A stretch of 64,000 nucleotides of DNA from Neolewinella agarilytica (GTDB taxonomy: Bacteria > Bacteroidota > Bacteroidia > Chitinophagales > Saprospiraceae). The stretch spans positions 1 through 64,000 of the forward strand of contig NZ_FOFB01000022.1 of assembly GCF_900110645.1 (NCBI RefSeq). The letters are read 5' to 3'. The translations under genes and the position numbers were made by a program. Of this stretch, positions 7,660 through 16,028 are shown piece after piece. Below the pieces are notes generated by a model. That model was not told where the DNA came from. It was given only the letters and a program-made list of their open reading frames with translations, and did no database searches. How positions within the stretch are numbered: position 1 is the stretch's first letter; every line of letters begins with the position of its first letter.

Positions 7660-8592
7660 ATGAGTAAAGTAACCGTTGTAGGCGCTGGAAACGTAGGCGC
7701 TACCGTCGCTAACGTACTAGCACACAAAGACCTCGTCCGTGAAGTAGTCATCCTTGACATTAAAGGCGATTTCGCAAAGGGCAAAGCCCTCGATAGCTAC
7801 CAGCAGGCCAGCGTTGATCATTTTAGCACCCGCCTGACGGGTACCGATGATTACGCAGACACTGCAAACAGTGACATCGTAGTTATCACTGCCGGCATTC
7901 CCCGTAAGCCAGGTATGAGCCGTGATGACCTGATCAGCACCAATGCCAAGATTGTGACTATGGTCACCCGTTCCATTATGGAACACAGCAAGAACCCCAT
8001 TATCATCGTTGTGTCGAACCCTCTCGACGTGATGACCTACGCTGCTTACAAAGCTTCCGGCCTTCCTAAGAATCGGGTTTTCGGTATGGCTGGTATTCTG
8101 GATACCGCGCGTTACCGTGCATTCCTGAGTATGGCACTGGACGTTTCCGGTAAGGACATTCAGGCAATGCTGTTGGGAGGACATGGTGACACGATGGTGC
8201 CACTTCCCCGTTACACCACTGTTTCTGGCATTCCCGTTACCGAACTTATCGGTAAGGAAGAACTGGACGCAATCGTTGAACGGACCAAGAAGGGCGGCGG
8301 CGAACTCGTTAAGCTTATGGGCACTTCCGCCTGGTACGCACCTGGTGCTGCTGCAGCGCAGATGGTTGCTTCAATCCTCCGCGATGAGAAGCGTATTTTC
8401 CCTTGTTGTTCTTTGCTTGAAGGTGAGTACGGGCAGGACGGTATCTTCCTTGGTGTACCCGTTAAATTAGGTTCAGAGGGAATCGTTGAACTGCTGGAAC
8501 TTAAGCTCAACGAAGAAGAAATGGCCGGAATGAATGCTTCCGCTGATGCCGTTCGTGGCGTCCTGGAAGTATATAAAGGGATGAACGTCTAA
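7660..8592 (+). CDS. mdh: Malate dehydrogenase (LDH-like type)
   Basis: The 310-residue enzyme interconverts malate and oxaloacetate with NAD in the TCA cycle. The Rossmann motif G8-x-G-x2-G13 is present, and Asp33 at the end of the second strand (VVILD) predicts NAD rather than NADP. The active-site region LGGHGDTMVP with the catalytic histidine is intact, as are the substrate arginine regions (GIPRKPGMSRDDL). I start at MSKVTVVG because residues upstream of it are not conserved-looking and precede the predicted transcription start. The length is normal for the bacterial LDH-like class. A strong terminator follows. Confidence 0.95.
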   Translation: MSKVTVVGAGNVGATVANVLAHKDLVREVVILDIKGDFAKGKALDSYQQASVDHFSTRLTGTDDYADTANSDIVVITAGIPRKPGMSRDDLISTNAKIVTMVTRSIMEHSKNPIIIVVSNPLDVMTYAAYKASGLPKNRVFGMAGILDTARYRAFLSMALDVSGKDIQAMLLGGHGDTMVPLPRYTTVSGIPVTELIGKEELDAIVERTKKGGGELVKLMGTSAWYAPGAAAAQMVASILRDEKRIFPCCSLLEGEYGQDGIFLGVPVKLGSEGIVELLELKLNEEEMAGMNASADAVRGVLEVYKGMNV

Positions 8593-8620
8593 ACAGACCT
8601 TCCCCGCTATAGAACTTATG

Positions 8621-8649
8621 AAAAGCCTCACCGTTTTGGTGGGGCTTTT
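8621..8649 (+). terminator. Rho-independent terminator after mdh
   Basis: AAAAGCC-CACC pairs with GGTG-GGCTTTT around a short T-rich loop, ending in a T-run, 28 bases after the mdh stop. The A-run on the other side lets it also serve the convergent trpF gene. Confidence 0.8.
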
Positions 8650-8675
8650 CTGTTGCTGCGTAGCAAGTATTGAGC

Positions 8676-9332
8676 CTAAGCCTTCAGGTCCTCCAGAAAA
8701 TGGCTGAGCTTATCCACTTCCTTGATTCCCGGTTCCGATTCAAATTTACTGTTCAGGTCTACCCCCGCTAATTGAGGATGATCCAATAGTTGGATTCGCC
8801 TGCCGTCATGGGGGGTAATGCCTCCGCTGAGAAGAAAGGGAGTATTGCCCTTGTATTCGCTAAGCTTGTCCCAGTCCCACTTCAGGCCCGTACCTCCGTG
8901 ATCTTTTTGTCCTCCGGTGTCAAAAACAAAGAGTTCACAGCTGTCCGCATATTCGTCGGTGACGGAAAAGTCAAAGTCAGGGGTAATGGAGAAAGCTTTA
9001 CAGATGATGGCTTTACGGAGCGTGCTGACGGACCACAGGAGTTTGAGCTCCCGGCAGTAACCGGCACTTTCATTTCCGTGCAACTGTACATAATCCAGGT
9101 GGTAGTCGTGAACGGTGTTGAGGATGATGTCCAGCCCTGAATTAACAAAAACGCCAACCCGTTTGGTATTGGCAAAGAGCGGATCATTGTCTGCCATCCA
9201 TTTGGCAAAAGCGGGCTGGCCGGCATAACGGCTGGAACCTTCAAAGAAGATGAAACCAGCGTAGTCAATCCCTACATTCAGGACTTTAATGATGTTTTCC
9301 GGTTGGCGGAGGCCGCAGACTTTCGTTTTCAT
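8676..9332 (-). CDS. trpF: Phosphoribosylanthranilate isomerase
   Basis: The 218-residue TIM-barrel enzyme isomerises N-(5-phosphoribosyl)anthranilate in tryptophan synthesis. Family motifs are KVCGLR with the catalytic cysteine at the N-terminus, DYAGFIFFEGSSRY, LDYVQLHGNES, the catalytic aspartate in FVFDTGG, and the phosphate-binding FLLSGGITP and AGVDLNSKFE. I start at MKTKVCGLR; the longer frame adds 13 unsupported residues. No other trp gene is nearby, so it is split from any trp operon. It is divergent from dapB. Confidence 0.93.
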   Translation of the reverse strand: MKTKVCGLRQPENIIKVLNVGIDYAGFIFFEGSSRYAGQPAFAKWMADNDPLFANTKRVGVFVNSGLDIILNTVHDYHLDYVQLHGNESAGYCRELKLLWSVSTLRKAIICKAFSITPDFDFSVTDEYADSCELFVFDTGGQKDHGGTGLKWDWDKLSEYKGNTPFLLSGGITPHDGRRIQLLDHPQLAGVDLNSKFESEPGIKEVDKLSHFLEDLKA

Positions 9333-9408
9333 ACTTTTAGCTTGGGACGGGGATATAAGTTTAAGACACAAAGCATGGCGCTAAGTTTAATCCTGTTGGC
9401 AAAGGGCT

Positions 9409-9416
9409 TATCTTCG
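9409..9416 (+). promoter_or_regulatory. -7 box immediately upstream of dapB
   Basis: TATCTTCG lies only five bases before the dapB ATG at 9422. With usual -7 to start spacing, transcription would begin at or next to the A of the ATG, suggesting a leaderless mRNA. Confidence 0.45.
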
Positions 9417-9421
9417 CGGTC

Positions 9422-10186
9422 ATGAAGATAGCACTCCTGGGGTACGGAAAAATGGGGCAATTCATCGAAGGGCTGGCCATTGCGGCTGGCGATGAAATCG
9501 TTCTTAAAGTGGACGAACACAATCGGAATAGTATAAGGGCTGAGGACTTATCATCTGCAGAGGTGGCCATTGAGTTCAGTCGACCTGAAAGTGCGGTGGC
9601 TAACATCGAATTAGCGCTGGAAGCCGGTGTTCCCATAGTAGTAGGGACGACGGGTTGGCTAAACGAGTTGCAGTCGGTCAGTAAAAAAGTGACGGCGGCT
9701 GGCGGCGCCTTGTTTTGGGCCTCTAACTTCAGCGTTGGGGTAAATGTGTTTTTTGCGGCGGCGCAGCGCGCCGCTGAGCTGCTGGATCACTACGGTGGTT
9801 ACACCGCTGGCATCGAAGAAATTCATCACACGCAGAAACTTGATGCGCCCAGTGGCACGGCCATTACGCTGGCGGAGAAGGTGGCCGATGGCCTCAGCGG
9901 CAGCTATGACTCCTGGAAGCTGGCATCCGTAAACGCTGCTGTTCCGCAAACCCACATTGCACCTGCGTCCGCGCCCAAAGAAGGTCATGAACCGGTGCCT
10001 ATTGCGTCCCGCCGTGAAGAAGGCGTGCCCGGCACACATATCCTTCACCTGGATTCCGAGGTAGATTCTATCGTTCTGCAGCACACCGCCCACTCCCGGG
10101 CGGGCTTCGCCACGGGGGCTCTCACGGCTGCCCGCTGGCTGGTGGGGAAGCAAGGCGTTTTCACCATGGAAGACCTGTTGAAATAG
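9422..10186 (+). CDS. dapB: 4-hydroxy-tetrahydrodipicolinate reductase
   Basis: The 254-residue cytoplasmic enzyme reduces 4-hydroxy-tetrahydrodipicolinate in lysine and diaminopimelate synthesis. It shows the Rossmann GYGKMG (residues 8-13), VVGTTGW (73-79), the catalytic EIHHTQKLDAPSGTA (133-147), and the C-terminal VPGTH and SRAGFATGAL segments. Residues 179-185 (IAPASAP) are encoded by an exact copy of the dispersed repeat end, in a region between the substrate-binding segment and the VPGTH strand that I expect to be a loop. The reading frame stays open, so the enzyme is probably functional. It is divergent from trpF. Confidence 0.94.
   Translation: MKIALLGYGKMGQFIEGLAIAAGDEIVLKVDEHNRNSIRAEDLSSAEVAIEFSRPESAVANIELALEAGVPIVVGTTGWLNELQSVSKKVTAAGGALFWASNFSVGVNVFFAAAQRAAELLDHYGGYTAGIEEIHHTQKLDAPSGTAITLAEKVADGLSGSYDSWKLASVNAAVPQTHIAPASAPKEGHEPVPIASRREEGVPGTHILHLDSEVDSIVLQHTAHSRAGFATGALTAARWLVGKQGVFTMEDLLK
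9957..9976 (-). repeat. Dispersed repeat end inside dapB
   Basis: The sequence is exactly TTGCACCTGCGTCCGCGCCC, the family consensus for one end. It lies in frame in dapB and encodes IAPASAP. No partner end is seen. Confidence 0.75.
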
Positions 10187-10260
10187 CCTGCGCGGCAGGA
10201 AAAAACGACAGAAGTAGGCAGCCCGTTTTCGCTTTCCACTAATCTGACCATTTCACGCTC

Positions 10261-10268
10261 TATATTTG
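10261..10268 (+). promoter_or_regulatory. -7 box of the secreted propeller-like gene
   Basis: TATATTTG is a perfect TAnnTTTG match, 26 bases before the ATG at 10295. Confidence 0.5.
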
Positions 10269-10294
10269 CCCATAGATCCAACACTCTACCCACT

Positions 10295-11182
10295 ATGCGT
10301 AACCTTATCTGCCTGTTTTGCTTTCTGCTGTACGGCGCTACCCTCAGCGCTCAACTGCCCAACACTCAGGTTTTCGTTTTTGATATGGCTCAAAGGGATA
10401 CGACCATCACCTTTAGCAATCCTAAATACCTCACGGCTTTTAATCAGAGAGGCTACAACAACCAGCCATACTGGCAAGACCGTAACGTGCTGCTGATGTC
10501 CGTGCAGCTACCCGAAATGGAACAACCCGATGTGTTCAGCTTCAACCTGAACACAATGACGAGGACCCGGATGCTTCGCACCCGTTCCGGAGAGTACAGC
10601 CCGAAGTCAATGGGCGACGGCCGTAAATTCTCCGCTATCCGCCAGGAGTACATCGGACAGGATACGGTTCTCCGTCTCTGGGAATTCCCGACTAACCTGA
10701 GTGATAATGGCCGGCCGGTTTTCAAATACATCAATGGAATTGGTTACTACGAGTGGCTCAATAGTGTACAGGTTGCGATGTTCCTGGTCGGCAATCCGAG
10801 CACCCTTGCTATGGCTTCGGCGGATTCTGACCGCCCGCGAACGCTCGCCAATAATGTGGGGCGCTGCTTCAAGCGCCTGCCAAGCGGCAACCTGGCCTAT
10901 GTCTCTAAAGAAACACCCAGCTGGACGATCGTTGAGCAAAATCTCTACCGCCTGACGGACGCACCCCGGGAGGTAACGACCTGTATTCAGGGCTCAGAGG
11001 ATTTCGCCGTATTACCCGACGGTAGCTACCTGATGGGAGGCGGAAGCAAAATCTATCGCTATGACCCCATCCGTGCTCCCCGCTGGAAGGAGGTAGTAGA
11101 TCTGCGCTTTTACGGTATTCGTAACATCAGCCGAATCGAATCTAACGGATTCGGTAAGCTGGCGATTGTTGCGGGGCAGTAG
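10295..11182 (+). CDS. Secreted TolB/PD40-like beta-propeller protein
   Basis: The protein has 295 residues with a signal peptide (MRNLICLFCFLLYG to LSAQ). The mature sequence has short repeated beta-rich blocks such as TITFSNPKYLTAFN and TRMLRTRSGEYSPKSMGDGRKFSAI, and DGSYLMGGGSKIYRYD near the end. This pattern is that of TolB-like (PD40) propellers that Bacteroidota export; no catalytic motif is visible. It lacks a T9SS sorting domain, so it is likely periplasmic. The 14-unit heptamer repeat begins directly after its stop codon. The function is unknown. Confidence 0.72.
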   Translation: MRNLICLFCFLLYGATLSAQLPNTQVFVFDMAQRDTTITFSNPKYLTAFNQRGYNNQPYWQDRNVLLMSVQLPEMEQPDVFSFNLNTMTRTRMLRTRSGEYSPKSMGDGRKFSAIRQEYIGQDTVLRLWEFPTNLSDNGRPVFKYINGIGYYEWLNSVQVAMFLVGNPSTLAMASADSDRPRTLANNVGRCFKRLPSGNLAYVSKETPSWTIVEQNLYRLTDAPREVTTCIQGSEDFAVLPDGSYLMGGGSKIYRYDPIRAPRWKEVVDLRFYGIRNISRIESNGFGKLAIVAGQ

Positions 11183-11284
11183 GCAGGTTGCAGGGTGTAA
11201 GTTGCAGGTTGCAAGGTGCAGGGTGTAAGTTGCAGGTTGCAGGTTGCAGGTTGCAGGTTGCAAGGTGCAGGTTGCAAGGTGCAG
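11183..11284. repeat. Heptanucleotide tandem repeat (GCAGGTT)n
   Basis: Exactly 14 consecutive 7-bp units plus GCAG fill 102 bases. The units are variants of GCAGGTT (GCAGGGT, GTAAGTT, GCAAGGT). The array starts at the base after the TAG stop of the preceding gene. It resembles the short tandemly repeated heptamers known from cyanobacteria. Nothing else is seen in the 216-base gap to ald. Confidence 0.9.
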
Positions 11285-11398
11285 AGGAGGGAATTGATAA
11301 AACCTCCGTTGCCAGCGATCAATAAATTATTATCCATCCCGGCCTAACCAGCCGGGGAATTCCCCCATAGTCTTATAACCAAATAAAAGACCAAAGAC

Positions 11399-12481
11399 AT
11401 GATTATCGGATGTCCGAAAGAAATTAAAAACAACGAAAACAGGGTTGCGCTTACGCCAGGAGGCGCGATGGCACTGATCAAGCGCGGGCACACGGTGTAC
11501 GTGCAGAGCTCTGCCGGAAAAGGGAGTGGTTACAGTGACGAAGAATACGAAGCTGCTGGTGCCAATATTCTGCCAACCATTGAAGACGTTTACGCGATCG
11601 CGGAAACGATCGTGAAGGTGAAAGAACCGATTGAAAAAGAGTATTCATTGGTTCGGGACGGTCAGTTCCTATTCACCTATTTCCACTTCGCCAGCTCTCG
11701 CCCCCTAACGGAGGCGATGCTTAAGAGCAATTCTATTTGCCTGGCTTACGAGACGGTCGAGGACCGCAACGGTAAGCTTCCGTTGCTCGTACCTATGAGC
11801 GAGGTGGCTGGCCGAATGTCCATTCAAAATGGCGCTAAGTTTTTGGAAAAGCCCAGCGGAGGCCTGGGGATTCTGCTTGGTGGTGTGCCCGGTGTTAAGC
11901 CGGCAAAGGTGCTCATCCTTGGTGGCGGAGTGGTTGGTATTCAGGCGGCTAAAATGGCGGCAGGCCTCGGGGCTAATGTTATCCTGATGGATATCAACCT
12001 GGACCGGCTGCGGGAGCTGGAGAACGTTCTGCCGGCTAACGTCACTACGGTTTACAGCTCGGAGTACAATATTCGTAAGGAGCTTTCTACGGTTGACCTG
12101 ATCATTGGCGCGGTACTCATCCCCGGAGCTAAGGCCCCCAGCCTCATCACCCGGGATATGCTCTCGGAAATGCGCGATGGTGCGGTCATCGTTGATGTAG
12201 CCGTTGATCAGGGAGGGTGCATTGAAACCTGTAAGCCGACAACGCACGAAGATCCAACTTTCGTGGTCGATGGAATCGTTCATTACTGCGTAGCGAATAT
12301 GCCCGGCGCCGTACCTTATACCAGTACAATTGCACTCACGAATGCGACGCTGCCTTACCTCATGCGGATTGCTGACCACGGTTGGGAGAAGGCCTGTGCC
12401 GATGATCCCGGACTGGCTAAAGGCCTCAACGTGGTGAAAGGCGAAATCGTGTATGGGCCCGTGGCAGAGGCGTTTGCTTAA
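11399..12481 (+). CDS. ald: Alanine dehydrogenase
   Basis: The 360-residue protein catalyses NAD-dependent interconversion of L-alanine with pyruvate and ammonia. The N-terminal signature [20 protein letters not shown], the substrate-binding segment IVKVKEP and the histidine in [10 protein letters not shown] are intact. The NAD-binding fold [18 protein letters not shown] is followed by the acidic MDINLDRL, and the late motif VDVAVDQGG fits the family. The length is slightly short of the usual 370 or so. It is monocistronic, with a repeat-containing gap on each side. Confidence 0.93.
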   Translation: MIIGCPKEIKNNENRVALTPGGAMALIKRGHTVYVQSSAGKGSGYSDEEYEAAGANILPTIEDVYAIAETIVKVKEPIEKEYSLVRDGQFLFTYFHFASSRPLTEAMLKSNSICLAYETVEDRNGKLPLLVPMSEVAGRMSIQNGAKFLEKPSGGLGILLGGVPGVKPAKVLILGGGVVGIQAAKMAAGLGANVILMDINLDRLRELENVLPANVTTVYSSEYNIRKELSTVDLIIGAVLIPGAKAPSLITRDMLSEMRDGAVIVDVAVDQGGCIETCKPTTHEDPTFVVDGIVHYCVANMPGAVPYTSTIALTNATLPYLMRIADHGWEKACADDPGLAKGLNVVKGEIVYGPVAEAFA

Positions 12482-12491
12482 GGGAGTTTGT

Positions 12492-12523
12492 AGTCAGGCA
12501 GTCAAATAGTCAGGCAGTCAAAG
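12492..12523. repeat. Two tandem 16-bp repeats
   Basis: AGTCAGGCAGTCAAAT is followed directly by AGTCAGGCAGTCAAAG, 10 bases after the ald stop. Each 16-mer is itself built from AGTCA-type blocks, so this is a short remnant of a microsatellite-like array. Confidence 0.75.
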
Positions 12524-12563
12524 GGCTAGCTAAGCTGATTGAGACTATATAAAAAACGATAAG

Positions 12564-13145
12564 GTGACTTTCACGGCAAAGTTAGAGGCGGGAGACAATG
12601 GCTTTCAGCTTTATGCTTTGCTGTGCGATGGCCTTGTAATGACCTGGCGTGAGGTTTTGACGCTTTGGCAAAACGACCCTGAATTCGGACGCTTTTACCT
12701 TCGGTTGTTGGCGGATGTTCCCTTTGAAGCATACTTCTGGGAGCATCCGCCATTCACGTTGGGGGAGCTGGATAAAGGCTATGAAGTTAGCTTTTACGAT
12801 AGTCGGGTATTGGCGGGTAAGCGGGCGGATTCCAGGCGCTTTGCTTCGTTCTTCGAGCCGGATTTGCCGGTGGTAAGCTTCCTTAACCTTGGTGGGGATG
12901 CCCGGCTGATAGTGCCTTGCCCGCAGGCACCGGAGGATGCTTTTACGCATCTGGCCCGCTTCGTGCATACGGCGCCGGAGGGGCAGGGATTGGCTTTGTT
13001 GCAACTGCTGGGGAAGACCCTGTTGGCGGAAGCCAGCGATGAAAAAATATACCTCAGCACCTCTGGCCTGGGGGTGTACTGGTTGCACATCCGCCTGGAC
13101 GAGCGACCGAAATATTATCAAAGCCGGCGGTATCGGGAAATGTAG
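12564..13145 (+). CDS. DUF6940 family protein
   Basis: The 193-residue protein uses a GTG start. It has no signal peptide or membrane segment. The pattern of LVMTWREVLTLWQND, AYFWEHPPFT, FLNLGGDARLIVPCP and the C-terminal STSGLGVYWLHIRLDERPKYY resembles, from memory, the DUF6940 family. No enzymatic motif is recognised and the function is unknown. It lies after ald, separated by 82 bases containing the 16-bp repeats. Confidence 0.7.
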   Translation: MTFTAKLEAGDNGFQLYALLCDGLVMTWREVLTLWQNDPEFGRFYLRLLADVPFEAYFWEHPPFTLGELDKGYEVSFYDSRVLAGKRADSRRFASFFEPDLPVVSFLNLGGDARLIVPCPQAPEDAFTHLARFVHTAPEGQGLALLQLLGKTLLAEASDEKIYLSTSGLGVYWLHIRLDERPKYYQSRRYREM

Positions 13146-13173
13146 TAGGGCAACGGTGGCCTTCGGCACATTA

Positions 13174-13272
13174 AGGCGCGGCCGCAGGTGCAAGGGAAGT
13201 TGGAGAAGCAGAGTATTGCTCTGATACTTCCATTGCTCATCAGTACCTGCTCTGCACCAGCGGTAGCGCCCC
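13174..13272. repeat. Dispersed inverted-repeat element (paired ends)
   Basis: The left end AGGCGCGGCCGCAGGTGCAAGG is a good match. The right end (TGCACCAGCGGTAGCGCCCC) is degenerate but in the correct inverted orientation, giving an element of about 99 bp. It fills most of the gap between the DUF6940 and beta-helix genes. Confidence 0.65.
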
Positions 13273-13302
13273 GGTTATCATTATTGAAGAACACAACTTA
13301 CT

Positions 13303-15279
13303 ATGCGATATCTCCTTCCACTTTTACTGCTTTGCACCAGCAGTCTTTTTGCACAAACCAATTACTACGTTTCTACGTCGGGGGACAATGCAAATGACGG
13401 CTTAACAATTGCCGGCGCCTGGGAAACCCTCCAGTACGCCATGAACAATGCTCCGGCTAATTCTATTGTCAACATCCTGGCCGGCACCTACAATGAAAAG
13501 GTGGAGGTCAATGTCTCCGGTACACCTGGAGGGCAAATCGTTTTTCAAAACTTTCAGACGGATGCGGTGATCATCAGTGGAAGCGGGCTCGGTGGCAATG
13601 ATGCCATCATCGGTATATTTGACCAGAGCTACATCACCATTAAAGGCTTGCAAGTAGCCAACAACGAACAACTGGACGCTCAGGGAATCATCGTTGAGGG
13701 CGACTGTAAAGGCGTGGAACTTCGGGAAAACGAAGTCTACAACATCAATTTCTCCACCAACCCTTCTGATGTGGCTACGGAGACGAGAAACAGCCAGCCG
13801 ATCATCGTCTACGGCAGCAATGCCAGTGCTCCGGTTACTGGCTTGATCATTGATGGGAACATTGTCCGGGACAGCCGCACCGGTTACAGCGAAGGCCTGG
13901 CCGTTAATGGTAATGTTGATGGTTTCGAAGTTACTAATAACGAGGTGTACAACGTCTCGAACATCGGCATTGACATCATCGGGCACGAAGGAACCGCCGC
14001 AGCCAACGATCAGGCCCGTAACGGCTTAATCGCTGACAATCTGGTTTATAACTGTAAGTCGCCTTACGCCACGGCGGCCGGTATCTACGTTGATGGCGGT
14101 ATGGACCTGATCATTGAGCGTAACGTTGTTCATGATGGGCAATGGGGCATAGAAATCGGCTGCGAAAACCTGGGTAAAACCACGAGTGGAGTGATCGTGC
14201 GCAACAACTTTATTTATAATAATGACGATGCAGGACTGGTGATGGGCGGCTATAACTTTCCGTCGGAAAGTGGAAAAGTAACCGACTCCGAAATGCTGAA
14301 TAACAGCCTTTATCACAACGATCAACTGGCGGGTGGAATTGGCGAAGTGACCGGAGAAATTGCCGTTACCTACGTGGAAAACTGCAGGATTTCAAACAAC
14401 ATTGTCCACGCTAATCCGCCCACAGGACTGTTGCTGTACGTCGATCCCGTTAACTCCATCGGCCTCAGTCTTGACTACAACCTGTACTATTCTGATGCCC
14501 TGGCAGAGTTCGAATATGAGGGAGCTTTTTATGCTGATTTCACTGCCTACAAAGCTGCAGGCGTGCAGGATGCAGCAAGCGCCTTTGCTGACCCCAAAAT
14601 GATGCTTCCGGCTACGGGGGATTTGCACCTTACGGCGGATAGCCCCGCACGGGACGCGGGAGATCCCGCTACGGCCTCAGCCGGCCCAACCGATATTGAC
14701 GGAGAGGCGCGGGTGGACAATGGATCAATTGATATTGGAGCAGACGAATTTGTTGCGACACTGCCCGTTGTCTATCAGGATCCATTCAGGGCCAGGTTGG
14801 TTGAAGACGTTGTGTTGTTGAGCTGGCGTACGAGCGCCGAAACGGGCGCAAGCCGTTACACAATTGAAAAGTCGGTTGATGCCATTAATTGGGAGAACAT
14901 CGCACAGCAGGTAGCCGCAAACGCCGGCGAACGCTACGAAGTGATTGATGCTAAGATTACCGGTACGGAATTGTTCTACCGCCTCCGCCAGGAAGACCTG
15001 GATGGTAGTTTCAGCTATTCTGACGTAGTGATGGTTCGTTTACCCGAAGGTGGCGTGACTACGTCCATCTTTCCCAATCCTGCAAAGGATTGGATATTTG
15101 TTCGCAGTCTGCGGCAGTTGACAGAGATGCGTTTGTATGGCCCTGACGGGCAGTTGGTACGGTCGGCTCAACAAGCCGCCCGAGGGAAGCTGTTTTGCGG
15201 AGATCTGCCAGCGGGCAGTTATCGCCTGGAGTTGAGTTCCCGCTTCGGGCAAACAACTCATTTAGTTGTCATTCAATAG
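13303..15279 (+). CDS. Secreted parallel beta-helix protein with T9SS sorting domain
   Basis: The protein has 658 residues. A signal peptide (MRYLLPLLLLCTSSLFAQ) leads to YYVSTSGDNANDGL, the typical start of right-handed parallel beta-helix proteins. Repeated asparagine-rich rungs (IIDGNIVRDS, FEVTNNEVYNV, LIADNLVYN, VIVRNNFIYNN) run to about residue 400. A choice-of-anchor style segment (DSPARDAGDP, DIGADEFV) follows, then a fibronectin-like region and a type A T9SS domain (SIFPNPAKDWIFV to LPAGSYRLEL). Such proteins are often polysaccharide lyases or glycan-binding, but no lyase catalytic set can be assigned. Confidence 0.85.
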   Translation: MRYLLPLLLLCTSSLFAQTNYYVSTSGDNANDGLTIAGAWETLQYAMNNAPANSIVNILAGTYNEKVEVNVSGTPGGQIVFQNFQTDAVIISGSGLGGNDAIIGIFDQSYITIKGLQVANNEQLDAQGIIVEGDCKGVELRENEVYNINFSTNPSDVATETRNSQPIIVYGSNASAPVTGLIIDGNIVRDSRTGYSEGLAVNGNVDGFEVTNNEVYNVSNIGIDIIGHEGTAAANDQARNGLIADNLVYNCKSPYATAAGIYVDGGMDLIIERNVVHDGQWGIEIGCENLGKTTSGVIVRNNFIYNNDDAGLVMGGYNFPSESGKVTDSEMLNNSLYHNDQLAGGIGEVTGEIAVTYVENCRISNNIVHANPPTGLLLYVDPVNSIGLSLDYNLYYSDALAEFEYEGAFYADFTAYKAAGVQDAASAFADPKMMLPATGDLHLTADSPARDAGDPATASAGPTDIDGEARVDNGSIDIGADEFVATLPVVYQDPFRARLVEDVVLLSWRTSAETGASRYTIEKSVDAINWENIAQQVAANAGERYEVIDAKITGTELFYRLRQEDLDGSFSYSDVVMVRLPEGGVTTSIFPNPAKDWIFVRSLRQLTEMRLYGPDGQLVRSAQQAARGKLFCGDLPAGSYRLELSSRFGQTTHLVVIQ

Positions 15280-15348
15280 ACTTGTTGCGGGGTCGCTTTT
15301 CGGGCGAGTGAAGGGTAATCTAGTAAGCAGTCTAATAGCATCGGGCAT

Positions 15349-15378
15349 TTGCCGGAGTAGCCCGTCGGTGTATCTTCG
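15349..15378 (+). promoter_or_regulatory. Promoter just upstream of the 15384 gene
   Basis: TTG at 15349-15351 and TATCTTCG at 15371-15378 are 19 bases apart. The ATG at 15384 begins five bases after the -7 box, so the transcript may be leaderless, as proposed for dapB. Confidence 0.45.
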
Positions 15379-15383
15379 CGCCC

Positions 15384-15986
15384 ATGCTATTACGTTATCT
15401 GGTACTTTTTGGTGGCATTGTCATGATGATCACTGGTTGCAACAGCCTGATTAGTCAGCAATTCGGAACGCATCAGTTGCGTACGGTGGCTATAGAGGAC
15501 GCCGTAGACAAGGGCTTAGGCGATGCTGATTTCGTGGAACTCAACGGAGCTGTGATCGGTGAAGCCTTCATCGTCGGGCCGGCTCTGCGGTCAACGGACG
15601 AAGACTACGTGTTGCGGCCAATTCTTAGCCCGAAGCAGGCTGCGGCCTGGTCCGCAGGAGAAAAGGTTTCCGTAAAACTGATTGGCTGGACGGAGACAAC
15701 GGACCCCGCCTGCGTGCAGGCTCCGGGGTGTTTACCCCCGACCGGTACTCCCATCCGTGGCCTGTTAAGCGAACCCACCTGGCGGAAAAATCCGGTAGAA
15801 GATTGGCCCGGTCAACGGGTGGAGCTCAGCCCCGATCCATTATACATTCAACTCAACGAAAAGCCGATGGCCTGGTACTGGAACCTGGCTTTATTATTGG
15901 GCGGTCTCCTGTTGGCTATCGTCCCGGAATCTTTCCGGCATCGCCGGAAAATTGCGGCACTGGATAAGCCGGCAAGCAACGCCTGA
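15384..15986 (+). CDS. Membrane protein of unknown function
   Basis: The protein has 200 residues with an N-terminal hydrophobic segment (MLLRYLVLFGGIVMMITGCN, possibly a lipobox-like end) and a second transmembrane segment near residues 165-182 (WYWNLALLLGGLLLAIVP) followed by a basic tail. The region between contains no motif I recognise; two cysteines in the central loop (ACVQAPGC) may form a disulfide outside the cytoplasm. It appears to have its own promoter. Confidence 0.65.
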   Translation: MLLRYLVLFGGIVMMITGCNSLISQQFGTHQLRTVAIEDAVDKGLGDADFVELNGAVIGEAFIVGPALRSTDEDYVLRPILSPKQAAAWSAGEKVSVKLIGWTETTDPACVQAPGCLPPTGTPIRGLLSEPTWRKNPVEDWPGQRVELSPDPLYIQLNEKPMAWYWNLALLLGGLLLAIVPESFRHRRKIAALDKPASNA

Positions 15987-16028
15987 GGCTTTTTTTTCGT
16001 TGTTACACAAATAGTATCCCCCTCCCGA

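Noticed and set aside
11183-11284. CRISPR array
   Set aside because: The unit is seven bases with no spacers, so this is a simple tandem repeat.
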